Positions 1-8,384 of a stretch of DNA of 37,522 nucleotides are shown here, piece by piece. The notes beneath the pieces were generated by a model. The model worked only from the letters and a program-made list of their open reading frames with translations, did not search any database and was not told where the DNA came from. Position numbers and translations under genes: made by a program. Numbering within the stretch: position 1 is the first letter of the stretch; each line of letters starts with the position of its first letter. The stretch comes from an uncultured Chloroflexales bacterium (lineage in GTDB: Bacteria > Chloroflexota > Chloroflexia > Chloroflexales > Chloroflexaceae), in the NCBI GenBank assembly GCA_937902315.1, contig CALGUG010000022.1:1-37522 (forward strand), read 5' to 3'.

Positions 1-7
1 TCAACAT

Positions 8-53
8 TCACCCCCTCGCCCGCAGTGCGGGAGAGGGGGCCGGGGGGTGAGGG
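8..53. repeat. GC-rich imperfect palindromic repeat
   Basis: The first bases hold a C-rich arm, a short centre and a matching G-rich arm (CCCTCGCCCGCA against TGCGGGAGAGGG with one mismatch), followed by a second G-run/C-run pair. The type resembles GC-rich intergenic repeats found in many bacterial genomes. It lies in a non-coding stretch and I see no gene in positions 1-320. Confidence 0.5.
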
Positions 54-112
54 CCGATAACGCTGACCGTATGTCGATTTGTGGCTAATGTACAGCGTTT
101 TGCTGGGCGGGC

Positions 113-136
113 TGTTGGTAGCCGTAGGCGGACGCG
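113..136 (-). repeat. 24-bp dispersed repeat, copy 1
   Basis: On the minus strand this copy reads CGCGTCCGCC, then TACGGCTACCAACA. Four more copies sit at 7403-7426, 8184-8207, 18388-18411 and 21707-21730, all intergenic. Similarity extends beyond the core, because copies 1, 4 and 5 are followed by a shared GCCCGCC. No coding function is visible. Confidence 0.75.
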
Positions 137-321
137 CTAAAGCTCGAAATGAGGGCTAGTGCCCTCGCCGCTTGAGGGCTGAACTGATCGAACGGATTGG
201 GTGTAAAAGGCTATGTGTGCCTTGTTTGAGGCTGAAGAGGCGCTGTTTGGAAGATCGAGGAGATTGCTGGGAGAGATATCGGGGCTGTAGCTTGTCTATG
301 TTGTCTGGCAACAGAATAAAA

Positions 322-352
322 AGAGAGATTTCACAGCGGGTGAAATCTCTCT
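322..352 (-). terminator. Rho-independent terminator
   Basis: A perfect 13-bp stem (322-334 with 340-352) closes a 5-nt loop. Read on the minus strand it is followed directly by a T-rich tract. It lies just after the stop codon of the minus-strand gene ending at 397 and so is that gene's likely terminator. Confidence 0.9.
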
Positions 353-396
353 AGCGTAGTACGCAGCTATAAGCTGCAAAAAATAATGCCATAGTA

Positions 397-690
397 TTAT
401 TGTGATTGCTTTGAACTCAACAAGATTCCAAATGCGATACCGAAGATCGCAACCACCAGTGCGATAGCATTGTCGCCTAGACTTGAAAGTATGCCCGGCA
501 ACACGATCAGATCGCTGGTTAAGACCAAGGCCAACAATAAGCCGACCACTGCTCCGATACACGCTCCGATCACCAAGCGTAGTTGGGCCACTCCCTCCTC
601 GTTCGTTCGCTCTGACCGATCTAGCTCGGCCAATTCGTTCCGATACGGATGCAATCGAGAAGCCAGCGCACGTTTTGAATGGTTTTGCAT
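397..690 (-). CDS. Small two-helix membrane protein of unknown function
   Basis: This encodes a 97-residue protein. The N-terminal third is basic and hydrophilic. Two hydrophobic segments follow, at about residues 38-60 and 71-90, so it is probably a small inner-membrane protein. I chose the start at 690 because an AGGAGG ribosome site lies 6 nt upstream (697-702); the longer reading from 729 has no such site. It is downstream of a GlsB/YeaQ-type stress gene and has its own terminator. I do not recognise the family. Its neighbours suggest a stress or envelope role, which is inference only. Confidence 0.75.
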   Translation of the reverse strand: MQNHSKRALASRLHPYRNELAELDRSERTNEEGVAQLRLVIGACIGAVVGLLLALVLTSDLIVLPGILSSLGDNAIALVVAIFGIAFGILLSSKQSQ

Positions 691-716
691 CGTTGTCCTC
701 CTATTCTGTGTTGGAA

Positions 717-749
717 AGAGAGCTTGCACCTATGTAGCGCAAGCTCTCT
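717..749 (-). terminator. Hairpin terminator with short T tract
   Basis: An 11-bp perfect stem (717-727 with 739-749) lies between the stop of the gene ending at 837 and the ribosome site of the next minus-strand gene. The minus-strand T tract is short (TTTCC), so termination may be partial. Confidence 0.6.
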
Positions 750-836
750 GTTTCGTGTAAGAACTGTATGGAGGAGGGGATACCTTACCTATGTTCCGCC
801 CTCGTCCGACCGCTTGGGCCTTTAGGGTGTGCAGGT

Positions 837-1112
837 TTAGCGCACACTACCTCGCTGGAAGAGGTTCACAATGCCCAGTAAGACTACTGCGCCAATGAAG
901 GAAACGATCAGAGCGCTGAGACTGAAGTCGCTATTGTTGATATTGCTTCCGCCCAGGCCGAGAATATTGAAGAGGAAACCGCCAAGGAAGGCACCAACAA
1001 TACCGACGATGATATTTAGCAATGCGCCCTGCTGAGCATCCGTTCGCATAACCAAACTGGCCAACCAACCAACCAACGCACCGAACAGCAGCCATACAAT
1101 AAAGTTGATCAT
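837..1112 (-). CDS. GlsB/YeaQ/YmgE-type stress membrane protein
   Basis: The 91-residue product belongs to the transglycosylase-associated (GlsB/YeaQ/YmgE) family of very small membrane proteins, many of them induced by stress or in stationary phase; their biochemical role is unknown. It shows three hydrophobic segments (about residues 3-21, 30-52 and 66-84), the glycine-rich start FGALVGWLASLVM, and the family's NIIVGIVGAFLGG stretch. Length is typical (about 80-100 aa). The start is supported by GGAG seven nt upstream. It lies in a minus-strand cluster with other general-stress genes. Confidence 0.92.
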   Translation of the reverse strand: MINFIVWLLFGALVGWLASLVMRTDAQQGALLNIIVGIVGAFLGGFLFNILGLGGSNINNSDFSLSALIVSFIGAVVLLGIVNLFQRGSVR

Positions 1113-1226
1113 GGTCTAACTCCTTTTATAAAATATCGAGATGTCTAGCCTGCTAACACTTTGTCGCACTGGGCTGACATTAACTTCATATAGATTAGGT
1201 CCTACAACAAGCGGGCAAACCGATAA

Positions 1227-2360
1227 CTAACGCAGGTCTTGTTTCGCGCGCTCCCAGGAATAGCGCACGGCGTCCTTGAAGCGTTCCCAAGATCCGTAGA
1301 GATTTTCGTCCCAGTTTTGGCGCATATGCGGTTCAACTTGGTCCCAGTCGTAATTGCGATATTGCGGATCGGCCGAGAAGCTGTCGCCGTAGCGATAGGC
1401 CTGTGCGTATTGATCCCAGGCATAGCCCATGGGCTCGTAGTTCACAATAAAGTCATCGCGATAGTCGGCTTCGTGCAAGCTCCACGAGTCATTGGTTCCT
1501 CGGGTATATGCATCGTTTCCGCCTCGCTCGTAGTCGCGAGCGATCAGATCCTCATCGCGTACATACGAACGATCTCCGTCGTCGTCGATGGCCTCGCCAG
1601 CGATATCGCCAGCCGCGCCGACCGCCGCACCTGTTGCTGCTCCAGCGACTCCGCCGATCGCGGTGCCGACGGGTCCACCTACGCTGCCGATCGCAGCGCC
1701 TGTGGCGCCTCCTGCCACAGCTCCGCCGACAGTGCCGACTTTGCTGCTCTCTTTCCAAGTATCACCAGCATCGGGATCGCTATAATCGTTAGGTGGGCGC
1801 GAAGTTGGCGACCAACCTTCGGCCTGCCAGTCAGCGGCACGCTGTTGAATATCGACAGCGCCAGCCCGCTCGAAGGCCCTTTCGGTTGCATCGATCATGT
1901 TCTCGTGAACATGCGCGCTCACTAAGGTGCCACCGCGTCGCAGTCCTTCGTTAAAGAGCAGAGCATCGTCGTGCGAGACGCCCGCGTTGCTCAGTACGCC
2001 GATCAAACCGCCAAGGCCTGCGCCTACGGCTGTGCTGCCCAGAGCGGCCGCCAAAGGACCGGCTGCCAAAACAGGGCCGACGCCCGGAATAGCCAGCGTA
2101 CCGATGCCTAGTAAGAGCCCCAATGCACCGCCGATGGTCATACCACCCAGCGCGCCTTGGATCGCGCCTGTCTCTTGGGGAGGCTCGGCCAGAGGCTCGT
2201 TCGGTTCGCCGTATAGTTCACGCTCTTTGAGCTGATCAGCTGGTCGTTGTGTGCTAAAAACGCTGATGGCGTCGCGTTCGATACCAAGCGTTAGCAGATC
2301 GTCTACCAACACCTGCGCATCGCTAAAGGTATTAAATAGTCCGACGATCGTCTTAGTCAT
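1227..2360 (-). CDS. General-stress 17M/YflT-like glycine-zipper protein
   Basis: The 377-residue protein begins with the fold seen in YflT/GSP17M-type heat-induced stress proteins (about residues 1-40, ending DAISVFST). A hydrophobic, glycine-rich hairpin follows at about 75-125, then a conserved segment (about 130-175) containing VSAHVHENMIDATERAFE. A second glycine-zipper stretch lies at about 205-255. The acidic, aromatic-rich C-terminus ends in repeated W/Y-rich helices (SWERFKDAVRYSWERAKQ). It probably associates with the membrane; its molecular function is unknown. GGA upstream supports the start. The gene sits between GlsB- and GSP39-type stress genes. Confidence 0.8.
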   Translation of the reverse strand: MTKTIVGLFNTFSDAQVLVDDLLTLGIERDAISVFSTQRPADQLKERELYGEPNEPLAEPPQETGAIQGALGGMTIGGALGLLLGIGTLAIPGVGPVLAAGPLAAALGSTAVGAGLGGLIGVLSNAGVSHDDALLFNEGLRRGGTLVSAHVHENMIDATERAFERAGAVDIQQRAADWQAEGWSPTSRPPNDYSDPDAGDTWKESSKVGTVGGAVAGGATGAAIGSVGGPVGTAIGGVAGAATGAAVGAAGDIAGEAIDDDGDRSYVRDEDLIARDYERGGNDAYTRGTNDSWSLHEADYRDDFIVNYEPMGYAWDQYAQAYRYGDSFSADPQYRNYDWDQVEPHMRQNWDENLYGSWERFKDAVRYSWERAKQDLR

Positions 2361-2770
2361 GATACTTGGGTCCTTTCTGGATATTCCGTATCTTGGTTCG
2401 ACGAGTCTAGATAGGGTACAGAATGTTGCTTATTTAGTTGCGGCAATTTGCCCGGGATAGGACGTAATACTGTTCAACACTGAACACAGCTTGCTGCGAT
2501 GAGAGATGAAAGTGGAGTGGAGGGCAGTCAAAATCTAGATGAAGCGCTCAACCAGATCAGACTGATGGTATTGGAATGTTGTAAATGGGTATAGGTCAAT
2601 CTAGGATTGATCTATGGAGGGCCTGTGTAGGGATGCTACTATATTGCTGCTTCCATACACTCTAAATATACTGCAAGTGCCGTGCCACCGATCGTTTTTG
2701 CGAAATATGCTTATTTCAACGTCGCTAGATCTTACTAGACCTTAGAGCACGAACTGTGCCACCGTATCGT
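2361..2770. other. Intergenic region, no gene seen
   Basis: This 410-bp gap lies upstream of the 17M-like gene and downstream of the dehydrogenase gene, so it should hold the promoter of the former. I see no convincing hairpin terminator, no repeat shared with the rest of the window and no ORF with coding character. Confidence 0.5.
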
Positions 2771-3664
2771 CTAACCGGTTGAGCTTGAACCTGCAGCGAC
2801 CGTAATCACTTCGCCGGTGATATAACTCGAGTCGGCTTCCGATGCTAAAAAGACGTAGGTTGGTGCAAGCTCCTCGGGTTGGGCCGGTCGTTGTAGCGGA
2901 GTGTTCTGTCCAAAGCTTGCAACCTTGTCGGGGTCTTGATCCGCCGGGTTGAGCGGTGTCCAGACCGGCCCCGGCGCAACACAGTTGACCCGAATATGTT
3001 TGTCGGCCAGGTTCTGTGCCAGCGATTTGGTAAAGGTGTGGATCGCACCCTTGGTTGAAGAGTAGTCCAGCAGCTCTTCGCTGCCATCGAGACCGCTTAT
3101 CGAGCCGGTATTAATGATGGTGCTGCCTGGCTTGAGATGCGGCAAGGCTGCTTTGGCTACCCGAAAGTAAGCGTAAATATTGGTCTTAAAGGTTCGGTCC
3201 CACTGCTCGTCGCTCAGCTCGTTGATGGTTGCTTGATGTTGCTGATAAGCGGCGTTATTCACAACGATATCGAGCCGCCCGAAGGCATCGATAGTGCGCT
3301 CAACGATGTCTTGACAGAAGTCGGGATCGACTAAGTCTCCCGCCAGCAGTAGTGCCTCTTGCCCTTCGGCCTCTACAGCTTGTTTGGTCTCTTCGGCGTC
3401 AGACTGCTCTTCGGGCAGATATACAAGCGAAACATTCGCACCTTCGCGCGCGAACAATACCGCCACGGCCCGCCCGATACCCGAGTCTCCACCCGTGATC
3501 AAAGCTACCTTTTCGCGAAGTTTATCGGCACCTTGATAGGTCGGTGCTTTATAACGCGGTCGGGGTGTAACATCCGACTCGATTCCGGGCTTCTCTTGTT
3601 GCTGCTGAGGGAACGGAGGGGTCGGTTGCTTCTGAACCCCCTGCTCTCGTTGCTTGTTTGGCAT
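2771..3664 (-). CDS. GSP39-type short-chain dehydrogenase/reductase
   Basis: This is a 297-residue classical short-chain dehydrogenase of the general-stress-protein-39 type, an NAD(P)-dependent oxidoreductase with unknown substrate. The first 45 or so residues are the proline/glutamine-rich extension typical of this subgroup. The Rossmann nucleotide site TGGDSGIGRA is near residue 57, NNAAYQ near 136 and the catalytic Tyr/Lys pair in YSSTKGA near 200, with NTGSISG just before carrying the serine. The C-terminus has the usual YITGEVITVAAG. AGGAG upstream supports the start. The cluster context fits an oxidative or osmotic stress role. Confidence 0.93.
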   Translation of the reverse strand: MPNKQREQGVQKQPTPPFPQQQQEKPGIESDVTPRPRYKAPTYQGADKLREKVALITGGDSGIGRAVAVLFAREGANVSLVYLPEEQSDAEETKQAVEAEGQEALLLAGDLVDPDFCQDIVERTIDAFGRLDIVVNNAAYQQHQATINELSDEQWDRTFKTNIYAYFRVAKAALPHLKPGSTIINTGSISGLDGSEELLDYSSTKGAIHTFTKSLAQNLADKHIRVNCVAPGPVWTPLNPADQDPDKVASFGQNTPLQRPAQPEELAPTYVFLASEADSSYITGEVITVAAGSSSTG

Positions 3665-4120
3665 TGCGATCTCCTATCCTTTCATTCGCGTAGCATGCCC
3701 GCGACGTTTTACCTAGAGTTTGGCACATGAGCTTGGACTGAAATTTGACATGCCTCAAGCTAAGCTCAGTGGTACAATCACTGAAGCGAGCGAGTAGACA
3801 TGTATAGAGCAGCCCAAAGGGTGGAGAACGAAGCGAGGATGAGGGTAGGAGCACTAGGATATACGGTTTAAGAATATATTCAAACTGTTTTATATATCAA
3901 TCAGTTGCTCCCATTTACCAATCTTGTTTAAATAATTAGCAATCAACGTGCCAAGCACCTTGCTATTTATGGCTCAGAATATGTCTTAATTGATTATTTC
4001 TTTTATTAAAGACTTTTATTAGCGATTCTCTATCACTTTGCTCAACAAGTTTCATCCATTTCTTTCGTTATTGCTGGTAGAGCCGTTAGTTTACAATCGT
4101 TCTAGCTGTACGAGAAAAGC
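3665..4120. other. AT-rich divergent intergenic region
   Basis: These 456 bp separate the minus-strand stress cluster from a plus-strand gene run and must carry promoters for both. The central part (about 3870-4080) is clearly AT-richer than the rest of the window. I could not assign a confident -35/-10 pair, and I saw no repeat or RNA gene. Confidence 0.5.
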
Positions 4121-4678
4121 ATGCGCATATCAGACCAACGTTCAGAACTGCATACCTTGATCAGAAGCGCAGCCATCAGTTACCCGCCAGCTCCATGGAC
4201 TCACCGTTCGATCCATGCTATTAGCGGACTAACTGATCTGGGCTATCTTCCTCATAGTGACTACCTGCTTGTCTTGTCACAGCAAGGGCGGAGCATCTAT
4301 AATTGTCGCAATGGAGAGCGGATCTGTCGCGATACTACAGGCAGCCTTGACTTTGATGTCTATGGCCTAACCGCTCACGCCTTCGGGCCATTCGCGGGTA
4401 TCAAAGTGCGTACCGCTGGGCTGCACGGCGGCGGCCTTGCGCTAAATCATCCCGCTGGCTGGCAGCTTCAAGCCGTGACGCTCGATTGGCCCGAACAGGC
4501 TGTTGTGCTCTCGCTAACGCACGACTGGCTTCAAGAGCTGCTTGAGCGTGAAACTCAGCAGATCTACTGCCTCGCGAAAGATCAAGAGATCCGCACCTTC
4601 GGGTTTTCGCCTACTGGCTACAGTATGGTTGTGGCAAGCGCTGATCGCTTGTTGATAATTGCTCAGCCAGAATGCTAA
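4121..4678 (+). CDS. Conserved hypothetical protein, unrecognised
   Basis: This encodes a 185-residue soluble protein with no signal peptide or membrane segment. Codon use and the tight link to the next gene (22-nt gap) support a real gene. Visible stretches such as DYLLVLSQQGRSIYNCRNGE, and the C-terminal GFSPTGYSMVVASADRLLII, look like alternating beta strands and could be part of a WD40-like blade. I could not place it in a named family. The ribosome site is weak (GAGAAAAG). It heads a plus-strand run of small genes. Confidence 0.7.
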   Translation: MRISDQRSELHTLIRSAAISYPPAPWTHRSIHAISGLTDLGYLPHSDYLLVLSQQGRSIYNCRNGERICRDTTGSLDFDVYGLTAHAFGPFAGIKVRTAGLHGGGLALNHPAGWQLQAVTLDWPEQAVVLSLTHDWLQELLERETQQIYCLAKDQEIRTFGFSPTGYSMVVASADRLLIIAQPEC

Positions 4679-4700
4679 ACAGGCATGAAGGAGGATATCT

Positions 4701-5345
4701 GTGGAGATAGTTTTGACTTCTGTCGCTGACGATCTCTACGAGGCCTGGGAGAAGGCCTGCTCTGATCTCCCCTATGTAAAACTTCACCGTGGTTCGATCA
4801 CAGATCTAGAATGCGATGCTGTGGTTAGCCCTGCCAATAGCTTCGGTTTTATGGACGGTGGGATCGATATGATCTACACCAAGTTTTTTGGCTGGCAAGT
4901 GCAAGAGCGCCTGCAAAGCTTGATCAGAGTGCTGCACCACGGCGAGCTATTGGTGGGCGACGCCGAGATCGTACCCACCGACTCGCCCAAGATCCCCTAT
5001 CTGATCGCGGCGCCAACCATGCGCGTTCCCATGCAGATCAACGACACCGTCAATCCTTATCTAGCCGCGCGCGCCGTTTTCTTATTGATCAAACATGGCA
5101 ACTTCCGCTTGGGGCCGCTAACAGGTCAACCGATCAGAGATCATATCAAACGGGTGGCCTTTCCGGGCTTGGGCACGGGTGTGGGGCGTGTTCCGCCCAT
5201 AATCTGCGCTCACCAAATACGTGCCGCAATCATCGAGGTTGTGTTAGAGCGTAACTTCTTCCCAGAATCGTGGCTCGATGCCCAAGATCGCCACCAGTGG
5301 CTCTGCGATCTCGATTACTGCAAGCAGCAATACCTAGCCGAGTAA
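4701..5345 (+). CDS. Macro-domain (ADP-ribose-binding) protein
   Basis: The 214-residue protein is a single macro domain, a fold that binds or hydrolyses ADP-ribose and its derivatives. The adenine/ribose pocket is marked by DAVVSPANSFGFMDGGID (about residues 39-56), and the second glycine loop by VAFPGLGTGVGRVPP (about 152-166). The GTG start is chosen because AAGGAGG lies at 4688-4694, six nt upstream. It follows the preceding gene by 22 nt, which suggests co-transcription. Possible roles are removal of ADP-ribose from proteins or nucleic acids, or NAD-metabolite sensing; nothing here decides which. Confidence 0.9.
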   Translation: MEIVLTSVADDLYEAWEKACSDLPYVKLHRGSITDLECDAVVSPANSFGFMDGGIDMIYTKFFGWQVQERLQSLIRVLHHGELLVGDAEIVPTDSPKIPYLIAAPTMRVPMQINDTVNPYLAARAVFLLIKHGNFRLGPLTGQPIRDHIKRVAFPGLGTGVGRVPPIICAHQIRAAIIEVVLERNFFPESWLDAQDRHQWLCDLDYCKQQYLAE

Positions 5346-5459
5346 GCTCTTTCTTTTCGCCCAAGCACAATTCCCATAGTGGGCAGTGAGCCAAGCTTGG
5401 CCAACCGACGTTGTGCTGCCTGCTTGGTCTATCAGAGCCTTATAGTTGAAGGAACAACG

Positions 5460-6077
5460 ATGCGTTTCTTGAGAGATCACTGGTACGATCTAGGTCTCTG
5501 TATTGTCGTCGTCATCGCTTTGGCTCTTTGGTTTGGAGATTTCAGCTATCTCGCCTGTTTGTTATGGCTCAGTTTCGCATCTCTCTGCCTCCACCAATTT
5601 GAGGAGTATCGCTATCCCGGCTACTTCCCCGGTATGGTCAACAAGGTTCTGTACGCAAGCAGGCAGCCCGATCGTTTCCCTTTAAACAGCAATACCTCCT
5701 TGATCGTCAATGTCGCTATCGGTTGGTCGATCTATTGCTTGGCCGCACTCGTTGCTGAGCATGCCCTTTGGTTGGCGATCGCAAGCATATTGGTCTCGCT
5801 CGCCAATATCATCGCCCATTGCTTACTGTTTAATCTCAGGGCCAGAACGCTCTACAACCCCGGCATGCTCACGAGTTTGCTGCTCTTTCTGCCTATCATG
5901 CTCCTTTTCTTTTGGCATGTGCTGCAAGCAGGGCTAGCCACTTGGAGCGATTGGCTGATCGGCATCGTTTTGGGGATCATCTTAAACTACGTGGGTATTC
6001 TAAAGCTGATCGATTGGCTAAAAGACGAAAAAACCAGCTATATCTTTGCTCCACGCCAGATGATCCCCTATAAATAG
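5460..6077 (+). CDS. HXXEE-domain membrane protein
   Basis: The 205-residue protein has about six hydrophobic segments. Near residue 44 it carries HQFEEYRYPGYFPG, the His-x-x-Glu-Glu motif of the HXXEE family, whose biochemical role is unknown. The family's conserved histidine/asparagine-rich core appears further on (SLANIIAHCLLFN). I prefer the start at 5460 (GAAGGAACAACG upstream); an upstream in-frame start at 5379 would add 27 residues without hydrophobic or conserved character. It lies within the plus-strand run of small genes. Confidence 0.88.
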   Translation: MRFLRDHWYDLGLCIVVVIALALWFGDFSYLACLLWLSFASLCLHQFEEYRYPGYFPGMVNKVLYASRQPDRFPLNSNTSLIVNVAIGWSIYCLAALVAEHALWLAIASILVSLANIIAHCLLFNLRARTLYNPGMLTSLLLFLPIMLLFFWHVLQAGLATWSDWLIGIVLGIILNYVGILKLIDWLKDEKTSYIFAPRQMIPYK

Positions 6078-6103
6078 CAGCTTAAAGCCTGAGTTTTATC
6101 TGT

Positions 6104-6748
6104 GTGAGGGTTGTAGCCTTGTTTCCACTCAACTTCCAAGGCAAAATTACAGAGGTGCGTAAGATCGAACCACACGAAGTGGGCAGCCAACATCGACGTA
6201 CCATTCTCCAAGCCAGTTACCGCGACGGAACCTTACACTTCCCTGACCCGCGTTGGCAGTGTTGTTACCTTGGCTCGGGCGAAGAGAAGGCATGTTATTG
6301 TGTCGCCGATGAAGAGCGGCGCGTCTTTGTGATCGAGCTGATCGACGAGCGCCACTATCTCAATGGACGCTTTATCGGCGGCCACTACTTTTTTGAAGAG
6401 CGCCTCGGCCAGCTGCGCGGCCAAGCCTTCTCGCCAACAGCCTTGATCGGTTTGCAATTCACGGGCCTGATCAAAGTACGCGAGTTTGTCTACGGCTACG
6501 AGTGGGGCCGCTTTCAGCTCCAGCCCGACCGCCGTCGAGCCATCGATCGCCTGCTCACTGCGCTCTTACAGGCACGTTTCCAAGAGCGTTTTGAGCACTT
6601 CCGCCAGCACTACGGCGATATTCACGACCGCAACCTCATGTTTGAGATACGTCCAGCTGCACAGGCTGGCTTTCCACTCTTGATCAAAGACTGGCAGGGC
6701 CAGTTGCGATGGGTGCGCATCGGCCTTCAGGGCATTGATCTACGCTAA
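6104..6748 (+). CDS. Unknown protein with kinase-like catalytic loop
   Basis: This encodes a 214-residue soluble protein with no clear family. Near residue 170 it has HYGDIHDRNLMFE and about 16 residues later LLIKDWQG. Together these copy the catalytic loop (D-x-H-x-x-N) and the metal-binding Asp of aminoglycoside-phosphotransferase/kinase-like folds, where the usual forms are HGDLHPGN and IDW. No glycine loop or N-lobe lysine is evident and the protein is shorter than known APH kinases, so it may be a reduced or inactive kinase. The start is GTG with a poor ribosome site, 26 nt after the HXXEE gene. The kinase assignment is inference. Confidence 0.7.
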   Translation: MRVVALFPLNFQGKITEVRKIEPHEVGSQHRRTILQASYRDGTLHFPDPRWQCCYLGSGEEKACYCVADEERRVFVIELIDERHYLNGRFIGGHYFFEERLGQLRGQAFSPTALIGLQFTGLIKVREFVYGYEWGRFQLQPDRRRAIDRLLTALLQARFQERFEHFRQHYGDIHDRNLMFEIRPAAQAGFPLLIKDWQGQLRWVRIGLQGIDLR

Positions 6749-6836
6749 GGCCGTTTATCGAGCGATCTATTGCCTATGCTTATGATTTTCTTCTCTGCTT
6801 GACCACTCACAGCCGTCTCGATAGAAAGCCATCTCA

Positions 6837-7340
6837 ATGGAAGCGATTGAAACCGAGCGACTCGTTGTTCGAAACTTCCTTAGCGAAGATTGGCAGGCCC
6901 TCCAAGCTATGATCGTCGCTTATCAAGCCTCTGATAGCGCGCGTTTTGAGCCAGCTTGGCCCACATCCGACAAAGAAATGGCCGATATCGCGGCTTGGTT
7001 TGCTTCCGAAGATAACTATTTGGCGGTTTTCCTCAAAGCAAAACCCGAGCTGATCGGTTTATTGGCGATCGAGCCACGCTGCAATCTGTCTGGGCAGGTT
7101 CGCAACTTGGACTATATCTTTCATCCTGCCTTCCACGGCCAAGGTTATGCCTTTGAGGCATGTCGCGCTATCATCGATTACCTCTTCGCGCAGTTACAGA
7201 TTGATAGCATTCTTTCTGGCACTCATCCCGAAAACCACTATTCGCGACGTTTGCTGCAAAAACTCGCTCTTAAACAGCTAAGCGAAAGCGAATTTGCCCT
7301 GTCGCAGGCTGAATGGCGGGCAGGGCTGCCCAACTTCTAG
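6837..7340 (+). CDS. GNAT-family N-acetyltransferase
   Basis: The 167-residue protein has the layout of RimJ/RimL-like GNAT acetyltransferases, which transfer acetyl from acetyl-CoA to an amine. It opens with IETERLVVRNF and carries the beta-4 strand LDYIFHPAFHGQGYAFEACR (about 91-110), where HGQGYA is the CoA pyrophosphate loop. It ends with ENHYSRRLLQKLALKQ, the usual N-x-x-S-x-x-x-x-x-K/L region. The substrate cannot be predicted. The gene belongs to the plus-strand run. Confidence 0.92.
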   Translation: MEAIETERLVVRNFLSEDWQALQAMIVAYQASDSARFEPAWPTSDKEMADIAAWFASEDNYLAVFLKAKPELIGLLAIEPRCNLSGQVRNLDYIFHPAFHGQGYAFEACRAIIDYLFAQLQIDSILSGTHPENHYSRRLLQKLALKQLSESEFALSQAEWRAGLPNF

Positions 7341-7402
7341 CAAATCTGCTTCATCTCTTTAGTGTTTGGCGTTATCTTCTCTAGCTTCCATTCGCTCCTT
7401 AC

Positions 7403-7426
7403 CGCGTCCGCCTTCGGCTACCAACA
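7403..7426 (+). repeat. 24-bp dispersed repeat, copy 2
   Basis: Plus-strand copy of the CGCGTCCGCC...CAACA repeat, between the GNAT and DUF4256-like genes. Its flanks resemble those of copy 3 (TTCCATTCG before, CTATCTGT after), so the repeated element is longer than the 24-bp core. Confidence 0.75.
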
Positions 7427-7523
7427 TCCTATCCAGTAACAGCAGCCCTATCTATCTGTAAAATGCAGCCGCCTAGAATGGAATGACCCACACAAGTTTC
7501 GTAACTGAGAGAGGAGCTTGAGA

Positions 7524-8087
7524 ATGCCCAAGGCAAAGTCTGAACAGCTAGTCCCCAATGGCGATATTCTTGAGATCTTAAAAGCCCGTTTTGAAACTCA
7601 TATGCAGCGTCACGCTGGGCTAGAGTGGCCCAAGATAGTAGCTAAGCTACAAGCCAATCCGGCCAGGCTACAAACCCTTAACGAGATGGAGCTTAGCGGC
7701 GGCGAGCCAGATGTTATTGGCTATGATCCAGCTACGGATGAATATCTGTTTGTGGATTGCTCGCCTGAGTCTCCCAAAGGACGCAGAAGCCTGTGTTACG
7801 ATCGCGCGGCCCTCGATGCGCGCAAAGAACACAAACCGAAAAGCAGCGCGCTCGATATGGCCGAGGAGTTGGGGATCGAGTTACTCGATGAAGAAATGTA
7901 TCGCAAGCTGCAAGAGCTGGGCGAGTTCGACACCAAAACATCGAGCTGGCTACTAACTCCTGCTCCCGTGCGCGAACTGGGCGGCGCCCTTTACGGCGAT
8001 CGGCGTTACAACCGCGTGTTCATCTATCACAATGGAGCCGAGAGCTACTACGCCTCGCGTGGCTTTCGCGGCTTGTTACGAGTCTAG
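7524..8087 (+). CDS. DUF4256-like protein
   Basis: The 187-residue soluble protein matches the pattern of DUF4256 proteins. Features that fit are an N-terminal helical part (LKARFETHMQRH), the stretch LNEMELSGGEPDVIGYD (about residues 51-67), FVDCSPESPKGRRSLCYDR (about 74-92), and a C-terminus with FIYHNGAESYYASRGFRG. Function is unknown. I chose ATG at 7524 with GAGGAG about 8 nt upstream, not the TTG at 7518. It ends the plus-strand run. Confidence 0.85.
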   Translation: MPKAKSEQLVPNGDILEILKARFETHMQRHAGLEWPKIVAKLQANPARLQTLNEMELSGGEPDVIGYDPATDEYLFVDCSPESPKGRRSLCYDRAALDARKEHKPKSSALDMAEELGIELLDEEMYRKLQELGEFDTKTSSWLLTPAPVRELGGALYGDRRYNRVFIYHNGAESYYASRGFRGLLRV

Positions 8088-8183
8088 GGCTGCAACGAGC
8101 TCTGGGCCTGTTGTTTGAGGTCGCTTCCGATTGACGCATTAATATTCTGGCGGAGAGGTCTTTACCTTCCATTCGGCTTCTAG

Positions 8184-8207
8184 CGCGTCCGCCTTCGGCT
8201 ATCAACA
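8184..8207 (+). repeat. 24-bp dispersed repeat, copy 3
   Basis: Plus-strand copy in the 576-bp gap 8088-8663, which holds no gene but carries this repeat, two MITE-like elements and a terminator. Confidence 0.75.
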
Positions 8208-8279
8208 TCTAGCTTGTTACAGTCGGCTTCTATCTGTGGTCCGAAGCCATCGACAATGGGACGCTTCAAACGGGTTTCA

Positions 8280-8384
8280 TACCAAATTCGTTTTAAAGAG
8301 CTGCGTTCGCTTAGTGCGGGAAAACGAAAAGCTGGGGAAAGAAAATATAGTTGAGCTCTGCCGAAGACCAAAAAGTGAGTGATA
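8280..8384 (-). repeat. MITE-like element, degenerate copy
   Basis: This begins with TACCAAATTCG and, read on the minus strand, shares the CTTCGGCAGAGC block, an AGCTTTTCGTTTTCC block and the CTCTTTAAAACGAATTTGGTA end with the copies at 8383, 21883 and 31183. The far end is degraded and runs straight into the next copy. Confidence 0.6.

Noticed and set aside
172..354. 60-aa cysteine/arginine-rich ORF
   Set aside because: It runs into a terminator hairpin and has no ribosome site.
1239..1925. 228-aa ORF opposite the glycine-zipper stress gene
   Set aside because: It is antisense to a gene with a clear ribosome site and family pattern; its Ala/Ser/Cys-rich translation reflects the complementary codons.
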